Below are positions 15,548-20,965 of a stretch of 20,965 nucleotides of DNA, one piece after another. The position numbers and the translations under genes are program-made. The DNA is from an uncultured Allobaculum sp. (GTDB lineage Bacteria; Bacillota_I; Bacilli_A; Erysipelotrichales; Erysipelotrichaceae): NCBI GenBank assembly GCA_910577085.1, contig CAJTLE010000038.1:1-20965 (forward strand), written 5' to 3'. Below the pieces are notes generated by a model. It saw only the letters and a program-made list of their open reading frames with translations, made no database searches and was not told the origin of the DNA. How positions within the stretch are numbered: the stretch's first letter is position 1; every line of letters starts with the position of its first letter.

Positions 15548-17503
15548 TTATGCTGCAGCTGCTGCAGTTTCAGTTTCTTCTTCGTCAGCTGCCGCGGCAG
15601 TTTTTGCTGCAATTTTCTTCTTGGAGAAGCCAAGAATCAAAGCGCCAACGATTGTGCCGGCAATTAAAGCAACGATATACATCAGTGGGTTGCCGATTGT
15701 CAGAACTACGAAGATACCACCATGAGGAGCCATGAGTGTGCATCCAAACAGTTCAGAAAGAGCACCGGCAAGAGCAGAACCAACTACGCAGGCAGGCAAT
15801 ACATGGAGTGGATCGCTGGCCGCAAATGGGATGGCACCTTCGGTAATGAAGGCCAGACCCATGATGACGTTGGTTGGGCCAGTTTTTCTTTCGTCTTCAG
15901 TAAATCTGTCTTTGAATAAGTAAGTCGCTAAAGCAATGGCAAGAGGTGGAACCATACCGCCGATCATAACGGCAGCCATAATGGAGTAGTTGCCGGCAGC
16001 AAGAGAAGCCGTACCAAATACATAAGCCGCTTTGTTGAACGGGCCGCCCATATCTAAAGCCATCATGCCGGCAAGCAGAGCACCGAGCAGAACACCGGAA
16101 GAACCATTCAGGGATTCGAGCCAGAAGTTGAGCTGGGTATTGAGCCATCCAACTGGAGGTTCAACCAGGTAAACCATAATCGCACCGATTAAAGCAATAC
16201 CAAGTAATGGATAAATCAGCATTGGTTTAATGCCTTCCAGGCTGGCTGGCAGTTTGGAGCACATTTTCTTGCACAGGTTTACTAAATAACCAGCTAAGAA
16301 ACCAGCAAGCAGAGCACCTAAGAAGCCAGATTTTCCATTTGCGGCAATCAGGCCGCCAATGAAACCAGGCGCAAGACCCGGACGGTCCGCAATCGCCTCA
16401 GAAATATAACCGGCAAGAACCGGGAGCATTAAGCCAAAAGCCAGGCCGCCGACATTTTTGAAGAAGGCAGCAACCGGGTTGATCGTACCGAATAACGCAC
16501 GTTCTGCTTCTTCAAGACTGTTCATGTCTACAAAGAAACCGTCAATCAAAAAGGAAATTGCAATCATCAGCCCGCCGCCGATGACGAAAGGCAGCATATG
16601 GCTGACACCATTCATCAATGAGGTATAAACAGCCCGCCAGCCGGATTCTTTTTCGCCGCCGGCACTGTCGGCTCCAGCGGCTCCATTGCCTTTAAATAAC
16701 GGCGTGTTGGGATCCAGGGATCTTGCGATCAGCTCTTCTGGTTTGTGGATTCCATCGGAAACAGGGGCCTGGATCAGGCGTTTGCCATCAAAGCGGTCAA
16801 TTGGAACTTTCGCATCGGCTGCCACCACGATGCCATCGGCTTCTGCAATTTCAGCAGCCGTCAGAACATTTTTCGCTCCGCCCGACCCACGGGTTTCGAC
16901 TTTCACGCGATAACCGAGTTCTTTGGCTTTCTTTTCGATGTTTTCAGCCGCCATGTAAGTATGAGCAATTCCATTCGGGCAGCTGGTTACAGCCAGGATT
17001 AATGGAGCACTGGTATTGACTGGTGCAGTTTCTTCCACTGGTCCTTCGAGAGCTGTTTCAGCATCTGTTAAGATCTGTAAGAATTCATCAGCAGATTTGG
17101 CGTGCTGTAAATTGGCATTGAGAGTTTCATCCATGAGCATGCGGCTCAGTTTTGCGAGAACTTCCAGATGCACGCTGCCGCCTTCTGGTGCAGCAATCAA
17201 GAACAACAGGTGAACCGGCTGGCCATCCAGCGAAGCATATTCAACACCATCCGGGATGACCATGGCAGCCAGCCCGGCTGTGTTTACGGCTCCATCACGA
17301 CCATGCGGAATGGCAATTCCCATCCCGACGCCAGTCGTGCTTTCTTCTTCACGTTCAAATACTTTTTTAGCGTATGCCTTGCGGTCGTCGATCTTGCCGG
17401 ATTTTACCATCAGATCAATGGCCTTATTAATGATTTCTTCCTTACTGGAAGCTGATGCCTGAACATCAATCGCTTCATAAGCGAGCAGATCCTTAATCTT
17501 CAT
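15548..17503 (-). CDS. fruA: PTS fructose transporter EIIABC
   Basis: This 651-residue membrane protein takes up fructose and releases fructose-1-phosphate. Domains run A-B-C: EIIA-Fru (about 1-150) with phosphorylated H67 in GIAIPHGRDG, EIIB-Fru (about 166-265) with phosphocysteine C175 in VTSCPNGIAHTY, and EIIC (about 290-630) with many helices and the conserved GGPFNKAAY and PHGGIFV stretches. An Ala/Glu-rich tail ends it. The start at 17503 is fixed by GAGG (17510-17513) close upstream; the frame stays open to 17644 but that stretch is leader. It follows fruK after a 328-base gap with hairpins and a 9-bp direct repeat. The fruR-fruK-fruA order is typical of Bacillota. Confidence 0.96.
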   Translation of the reverse strand: MKIKDLLAYEAIDVQASASSKEEIINKAIDLMVKSGKIDDRKAYAKKVFEREEESTTGVGMGIAIPHGRDGAVNTAGLAAMVIPDGVEYASLDGQPVHLLFLIAAPEGGSVHLEVLAKLSRMLMDETLNANLQHAKSADEFLQILTDAETALEGPVEETAPVNTSAPLILAVTSCPNGIAHTYMAAENIEKKAKELGYRVKVETRGSGGAKNVLTAAEIAEADGIVVAADAKVPIDRFDGKRLIQAPVSDGIHKPEELIARSLDPNTPLFKGNGAAGADSAGGEKESGWRAVYTSLMNGVSHMLPFVIGGGLMIAISFLIDGFFVDMNSLEEAERALFGTINPVAAFFKNVGGLAFGLMLPVLAGYISEAIADRPGLAPGFIGGLIAANGKSGFLGALLAGFLAGYLVNLCKKMCSKLPASLEGIKPMLIYPLLGIALIGAIMVYLVEPPVGWLNTQLNFWLESLNGSSGVLLGALLAGMMALDMGGPFNKAAYVFGTASLAAGNYSIMAAVMIGGMVPPLAIALATYLFKDRFTEDERKTGPTNVIMGLAFITEGAIPFAASDPLHVLPACVVGSALAGALSELFGCTLMAPHGGIFVVLTIGNPLMYIVALIAGTIVGALILGFSKKKIAAKTAAAADEEETETAAAAA

Positions 17504-17519
17504 ACGTACCTCGTTTTTC

Positions 17520-17537
17520 TTTGTCAGATTTGTCAGT
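17520..17537. repeat. 9-bp tandem direct repeat before fruA
   Basis: TTTGTCAGA (17520-17528) and TTTGTCAGT (17529-17537) sit head to tail, seven bases upstream of the fruA Shine-Dalgarno. Spacing suits a protein site on DNA or on the mRNA leader. Confidence 0.5.
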
Positions 17538-17582
17538 TTTATCGTTGTAGAATCTTTAAAGCTTATGGTGCCCGGATTGTAT

Positions 17583-17609
17583 TGAAGACATGATCCCCAT
17601 CTGTCTTCA
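17583..17609 (-). repeat. leader hairpin 2 with a GGGGA loop
   Basis: TGAAGACA and TGTCTTCA (17583-17590 and 17602-17609) form a perfect eight-bp stem. The minus-strand loop reads GATGGGGATCA and includes TGGGGATCA, shared with the hairpin at 17621-17650. Confidence 0.55.
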
Positions 17610-17620
17610 CAATCCTTGCC

Positions 17621-17650
17621 TGCCAGATCTGGTCCCCACCTCATCTGGCA
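17621..17650 (-). repeat. leader hairpin 1 with a GGGGA loop
   Basis: TGCCAGAT and ATCTGGCA (17621-17628 and 17643-17650) form a perfect eight-bp stem. On the minus strand the 14-base loop contains TGGGGACCA. A CTTGCC at 17615-17620 could compete by pairing with GGCAAG at 17647-17652, so two structures are possible. Confidence 0.55.
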
Positions 17651-17831
17651 AGTCTGTTTTCTTTTTCAGCCTGGGTAAATTCTCCCTTTTTGCAGCAGAA
17701 CGTTTCCTGATTTCTATGTTTCCGCATGGTCTATGCTGAAAATTTCCTTTGTTCTTTCTCTTCTTTGAATTTCTCTTTTCTTCTTGCTTTGAATGTCTGA
17801 TCTGTTTCAATCTCAGTTTCTGGAATCCAGA

Positions 17832-18755
17832 TTAAGCCGACCGACGGACGGTTAATGGCGAAGACGCTTTTAAAGCCTCGATATCTTCTTTCTGGGCCAG
17901 GTCTGCACAGAAGGCTGTTGCGCTTCCGCAATAGATTCCCTGAGCAAACGCTTCTTCCAGAGAGTGGGTGTCGATCCAGCCGGCTACAAAACCTGCAACC
18001 ATCGAGTCCCCGCTGCCTACAGAGTTGACCAGTTTGCCCTGTGGACATCCAGCTTCATAGATGGCGCCATCTTCACCGATTAACATGGCTCCCTTGGCTC
18101 CACGAGAAATCAGAACGTTGCGGGCGCCCGCTTCCTGCAGCTTGCGGCCAGCGGCAATCAGTTCATCATCATCGTGAATCTTGATCCCGAGCAGTTCTTC
18201 AATTTCAGCCTGGTTTGGTTTAACCAGGAATGGATGGCAGGGCAGTGATTTGGCCAGAAGTTCACCGCTGGCATCGACCACAAAGAGCACATCTTTATCT
18301 TTCTGGCTTTCCAGGATTCTGGCATAGAAGTCTTTGCTTAAGCAGCCGGGAATGCTTCCGGAAAGGATCAGCACATCGCCATCTGTAATGGCTTTGTAGT
18401 GGTCGAATAATACAGCCACCTGCGCATCATCGATCACAATGCCGGTGCCATTGATTTCGGTTTCTTCCTGGGCTTTAAGTTTTACATTAATTCGGGTGCG
18501 GCCACTGCATGGGATGAAGTCTTTTTTAAAATTTCTTGCTTCTAACAGCCGTTCGAGTTCTTCGCCAGAGAAACCGGCAGTGAATCCGGAAGCAATGCTG
18601 TCATGGCCTAAAGCAGACAATACGCTGGAAACATTGAAGCCTTTGCCGCCCGCAAAGATTTCTGTTTCATACGCACGATTGGTTTCGCCAATCTCAAGAT
18701 TTTCAACCCGGACGATGTAGTCCAGGGAAGGGTTGGCGGTCAGTGTGTAGATCAT
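17832..18755 (-). CDS. fruK: 1-phosphofructokinase
   Basis: This 307-residue PfkB-family kinase turns fructose-1-phosphate into fructose-1,6-bisphosphate with ATP, the step after FruA uptake. The substrate-side N-terminus TANPSLDYIV, the GGKGFNVS motif (about residues 36-43) and the C-terminal NSVGSGDSMVAGF with the catalytic aspartate are all in place. Length is normal for the family. Its ATG overlaps the fruR stop by four bases (ATGA), so translation is coupled. Tagatose-6-phosphate kinase (LacC) is a close relative, but the fruA neighbour makes the FruK call secure. Confidence 0.95.
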   Translation of the reverse strand: MIYTLTANPSLDYIVRVENLEIGETNRAYETEIFAGGKGFNVSSVLSALGHDSIASGFTAGFSGEELERLLEARNFKKDFIPCSGRTRINVKLKAQEETEINGTGIVIDDAQVAVLFDHYKAITDGDVLILSGSIPGCLSKDFYARILESQKDKDVLFVVDASGELLAKSLPCHPFLVKPNQAEIEELLGIKIHDDDELIAAGRKLQEAGARNVLISRGAKGAMLIGEDGAIYEAGCPQGKLVNSVGSGDSMVAGFVAGWIDTHSLEEAFAQGIYCGSATAFCADLAQKEDIEALKASSPLTVRRSA

Positions 18756-19504
18756 CTTTTTTCCCTTTCCGGCTGATCCTGAAGAATCAGCGCATTTTCA
18801 AGATCTGGATTTTCGTTACAGATCAGAACCGCATGCTGGAGATCTCCAAAGCGGATTTTGGAAGTTTTGTCGAGTTTGGAAGAATCAGCGAGGACATAAA
18901 CGCGCTGGCTTTGACGCATCGCTTTCTTTTTGACGGCCGCTTCATGCAAGTCAGGCGTAAGCAGATCGCCATCCGGGCTGATCGCATTGGTCCCAAAGAA
19001 CCCGGCATCAAAAGAGTACTTCTCCAGAAAGTCGAGTGCTTCTTCGCCGACAATCGCATCGGTGATGGATTTAAACTGCCCGCCGATCAGTGTGACCTCA
19101 TAGCCTTTGTTGGCAGCCAGGGCTGCATGATTGATAGAGTTGGTCACAATGCGCACCCCAGGAACATCCAGCTGTAAAAGCATGGCTTCCGTGGTCGTTC
19201 CGGCATCGATATAGATCAGATCACCTTCTTCAACCTGGTCCACGGCCCGGCGTCCAATTCCCTTCTTTTCCAGATGGAATTCGGTCCGCCGCAGATTCAT
19301 GCTCTGATCTTCGGCCTGGATCGGCGCGATTGCGCTGACTCCGCCATGAACCCGTTCACATTTGCCCTGTTTTTCCAAAGACAGCAGATCCCGGCGCAGG
19401 GTGCTGTCTGATACATCCAGCAGATCCATCAATTCATTGACCGAGGCGTTTTTTCGTTCGGCCAGATACTCAAGAATGCGCTGTTGTCTCTCGTTTGCGA
19501 TCAT
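18752..19504 (-). CDS. fruR: DeoR-family transcriptional regulator of the fru operon
   Basis: This 250-residue regulator has a DeoR-type winged helix at residues about 1-58 (RQQRILEYLAERKNASVNEL, with STLRRDL in the recognition helix) and a DeoRC sensor domain with IDAGTTTEAM and TNSINHAALA near the sugar-phosphate pocket, then FFGTNAISPDG. Known FruR proteins respond to fructose phosphates. It is first in its operon with a four-base overlap to fruK. AGAGGTGA on the minus strand just upstream fixes the start. Candidate operator boxes lie around the promoter at 19582-19610. It is most likely an autorepressor; activation is less likely but not excluded. Confidence 0.93.
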   Translation of the reverse strand: MIANERQQRILEYLAERKNASVNELMDLLDVSDSTLRRDLLSLEKQGKCERVHGGVSAIAPIQAEDQSMNLRRTEFHLEKKGIGRRAVDQVEEGDLIYIDAGTTTEAMLLQLDVPGVRIVTNSINHAALAANKGYEVTLIGGQFKSITDAIVGEEALDFLEKYSFDAGFFGTNAISPDGDLLTPDLHEAAVKKKAMRQSQRVYVLADSSKLDKTSKIRFGDLQHAVLICNENPDLENALILQDQPEREKR

Positions 19505-19581
19505 TTTCGTTCACCTCTTACCAATATCATTCATCATCCTCCTTCTTTCTTCAACCTTGTCTCTTCCTTAATGACACTTGA

Positions 19582-19610
19582 ATAATACCGGATCAAAATG
19601 ATGATTGCAA
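19582..19610 (-). promoter_or_regulatory. promoter of the fru operon
   Basis: On the minus strand TTGCAA (19605-19610) is the -35 and TATTAT (19582-19587) the -10, with an exact 17-base spacer. Transcription would start near 19575, giving a leader of about 70 bases. A TTGACA at 19619-19624 is also present but lacks a good -10. Confidence 0.65.
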
Positions 19611-19640
19611 GCGTTTTCTGTCAAAATTATTCAAAATCAT
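19593..19640. promoter_or_regulatory. three TCAAAATNAT boxes, candidate FruR operators
   Basis: TCAAAATGAT (19593-19602) lies in the promoter spacer. TCAAAATTAT (19621-19630) and TCAAAATCAT (19631-19640) sit head to tail upstream of the -35. DeoR-family regulators often bind direct repeats, and the boxes bracket the promoter as a repressor's sites would. Assignment to FruR is inference. Confidence 0.5.
19605..19620 (+). promoter_or_regulatory. cre-like CcpA site over the fru -35
   Basis: TTGCAAGCGTTTTCTG agrees with the cre consensus WTGNNARCGNWWWCAW at all but the last two positions. It covers the -35 of the fru promoter, a position where CcpA represses. A ccpA gene is not in the window. 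Confidence 0.55.
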
Positions 19641-20239
19641 TCGCAAATTCAGTCATTCCATATTCTTGTACCTTCACCAGTCTTCTTTGTATTATGCAGT
19701 CTTCTTCTTTTTGCTTTTCTTTGGTTTATGAAGTTCATTAAATCTTATAGTTATAGGCTTTATATTCATTTTATTTATTCTTGATTTCTATTGCTTTTCT
19801 CTTTACACATCTTTTATCCAGAATCATTCACAATTATTTCACACTTTATTCAATTTTCTCCATCTTTCTTCATTTCATTTTTCTTCATCTCATTTGGCTG
19901 ATTATGATCGATTTTGACGATCCGTTTTCTTTGAAAAGACGTCATGCCACGATCTTTATTTACTTATATTGTGTATTTCAATTGCCTTTTTTGAACTTTA
20001 TATTCACCATCCGTCGTATTCATTCATTTCTGTCAAAATGTCCTATGGCATCGGGGCGTTCCCCCCCGTCTTCATATTTTTCTGTGCATTTTGAAAAGAA
20101 GTGATCTCTTCACCAATCGTTCATTCTCCGTCAGCTTCTTTTGCTTCTTTTCATTCAATCTGCAAGCCCTCGATCGCGCTTTTCTTGCTCCACAGCTTCT
20201 TCTCCGGCAAACATACAGTCACATTTCTTCGAAACCGCT
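19641..20239. other. T-rich gap between fruR and the DUF2804 gene
   Basis: This 600-base stretch is T-rich on the plus strand and has no recognised gene. A plus-strand frame at 19781-20104 gives a low-complexity Phe/Ile/Leu/Ser protein without a ribosome binding site and looks like chance. A small inverted repeat, CGGGG and CCCCG, with a run of seven C lies at 20052-20068. No RNA gene was recognised. Confidence 0.5.
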
Positions 20240-20269
20240 TTCACAAAACGTACCTGTTCTGGTTAATAT
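20240..20269 (+). promoter_or_regulatory. possible promoter of the DUF2804 gene
   Basis: TTCACA (20240-20245), an 18-base spacer and TAATAT (20264-20269) make a moderate SigA promoter. A weak cre-like sequence overlaps the -35 (20229-20244) but mismatches key positions. Confidence 0.35.
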
Positions 20270-20331
20270 AGAGTCAAGGACTTTCATCAAACTGTCTGCG
20301 CTTCCTTTGGGAAGAAGAAAAGAGGATACCT

Positions 20332-20847
20332 ATGAATCAGCACGAAATCTTCGGACCTGTATTTACCCACCATGAGGATGGAACGCTTGGCGAAGTCGGT
20401 TTTGCCAGACACCCGCACTGGCAATATGACCATTCCCGCCTCAAAATCTCGCATCTGCGAATGAAAGAATGGGACTACTACCTGGTCAATACCGGTCAGA
20501 TTGCCATCGCCTTTACACTCTCGGATCTTGGCTATCTCCGCATGGCCAGCGTCTCCTTTCTGGATCTGGTCAAAGGAGTCGATGCCACCCAGACTGAACT
20601 GCTGCCGCCGGCCAAAGACTTCTTCATGCCAGAAACATCCAGCCAGGGACAGGCCCATTTTGAAAATAAAAACATGATTCTTGATTACGACCTCACGCCA
20701 GAATTCCGCAAGGTTCATTGCGAAGTGAAGGATCTGGCTGGTCATGGGCCATTCAAAGCCGATCTTTGTTTTTGCGACTTCCCCAGCGAATCCATGAACA
20801 TCCTCACTCCATGGGATGATCGCAAACACTTCTATCTCAGTCAATGA
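20332..20847 (+). pseudogene. DUF2804 family protein, N-terminal half only
   Basis: The 171-residue frame starts with the recognisable N-terminal signature of DUF2804: GFARHPHWQYDHSRL, then RMKEWDYYLV and LGYLRMASVSF. Family members are about 330 residues and continue with a second half containing an NCMPASG-like motif. Here the frame stops right after KHFYLSQ, where that half should begin, and none of the three plus frames downstream resembles it. AGAGGA (20321-20326) lies five bases before the start, so expression signals are intact. The protein may be a truncated remnant or a short variant. Function of the family is unknown to me. An imperfect hairpin follows at once. Confidence 0.65.
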
Positions 20848-20880
20848 CCCCACCCAAACTGCCTTGCAATTTGGATGGGG
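20848..20880 (+). repeat. hairpin immediately after the DUF2804 stop
   Basis: CCCCACCCAAA (20848-20858) and TTTGGATGGGG (20870-20880) pair in 10 of 11 positions with an 11-base loop. It begins at the base after the stop codon. There is no T-tract, so it is a weak terminator at best, or a mark of the truncation junction. Confidence 0.55.
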
Positions 20881-20965
20881 CTTGAAATAAGAAGCTTTCA
20901 TGCATCTGTTTCAAGCCTGATTGACTAGCCTGAGTCTTAACTGACTACGTTATTTGAGAATTGAC

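Larger units (their letters stand above)
17504..17831 (-). other. structured 328-base gap between fruK and fruA
   Basis: Operons of this type usually have short fruK-fruA spacing. This gap holds two inverted repeats (17583-17609 and 17621-17650), a tandem direct repeat, and on the minus strand a purine-rich A/G stretch after fruK (about 17730-17810). A minus-strand frame, 17607-17810, is Lys/Arg-rich and has no convincing support as a gene. No clear terminator was seen, so fruA may be co-transcribed with fruK or have its own promoter. Confidence 0.5.

Noticed and set aside
17504..17644. N-terminal extension of FruA by 47 residues
   Set aside because: The extension has no relation to EIIA, and the ATG at 17503 has a good GAGG and gives the standard domain start.
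17607..17810. 67-codon Lys/Arg-rich minus-strand frame between fruK and fruA
   Set aside because: Its composition follows from the A/G-rich leader and its 3' part passes through both hairpins; nothing supports translation.
20052..20068. CGGGG/CCCCG repeat as a terminator
   Set aside because: The stem is five bp, there is no immediate T-tract, and no gene upstream on the plus strand would need it.
19781..20104. 107-codon plus-strand open frame in the T-rich gap, with a C7 run that could suggest phase variation
   Set aside because: The product is low-complexity Phe/Ile/Leu/Ser as expected from T-rich DNA, there is no ribosome binding site, and no family is recognisable.

Overview
The window looks like a chromosomal segment of a low-to-mid GC Bacillota (Firmicutes) genome. 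Most genes have strong AGGAGG-type ribosome binding sites and many are followed by intrinsic terminators. The gene set is typically Firmicute: separate EIIA-Glc, Hsp33, DusB, a BceAB-type peptide transporter with a BceS-type kinase, a fruRKA operon and a cre-like site. The protein style would fit an Erysipelotrichia-like gut or oral organism, but that is inference and no rRNA or tRNA is present to confirm it.

Layout. (1) 1-3148, plus strand: a stand-alone PTS EIIA of the glucose family, then hslO (Hsp33) overlapping dusB, closed by a terminator. (2) 3149-6582: a roughly 600-base gap holding one unexplained minus-strand open frame, a lone glycogen branching enzyme gene, and an RsmC/YbxB-like methyltransferase whose ribosome binding site sits directly behind a terminator-like hairpin. 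(3) 6583-10796: an intramembrane-sensing histidine kinase with no response regulator beside it, followed by an ABC ATPase and its FtsX-type permease (BceAB architecture). A leader with an 8-codon mini-ORF nested in a terminator hairpin precedes the ABC genes. (4) 10797-13154: a membrane-anchored CapA-type protein, probably read from a leaderless mRNA, converging on a ZIP-family metal transporter across a shared bidirectional terminator. (5) 13155-15547: a compositionally different AlbA_2/HATPase regulator-like gene. A 105-bp tandem array (3.5 copies, 16 TCGAGT/ACTCGA hexamers) lies across its promoter region. (6) 15430-19640, minus strand: fruR-fruK-fruA, with a promoter, three TCAAAATNAT boxes and a cre-like site in front, and paired GGGGA-loop hairpins between fruK and fruA. 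(7) 19641-20965: about 700 bases of T-rich non-coding sequence and a DUF2804 gene that ends after its N-terminal half.

How it fits together. The fru operon imports fructose as fructose-1-phosphate (FruA) and converts it to fructose-1,6-bisphosphate (FruK). FruR and probably CcpA give sugar-dependent control. EIIA-Glc and GlgB add further carbohydrate handling. The kinase and BceAB pair would sense and remove cell-wall-active peptides, but the missing regulator and the leader mini-ORF suggest control that differs from the textbook Bce module.

The parts most likely to be new are the repeat array with its AlbA_2 gene, the mini-ORF attenuator before the Bce transporter, and the twin hairpins in the fru operon. 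All were found by reading the sequence; no database search was possible.
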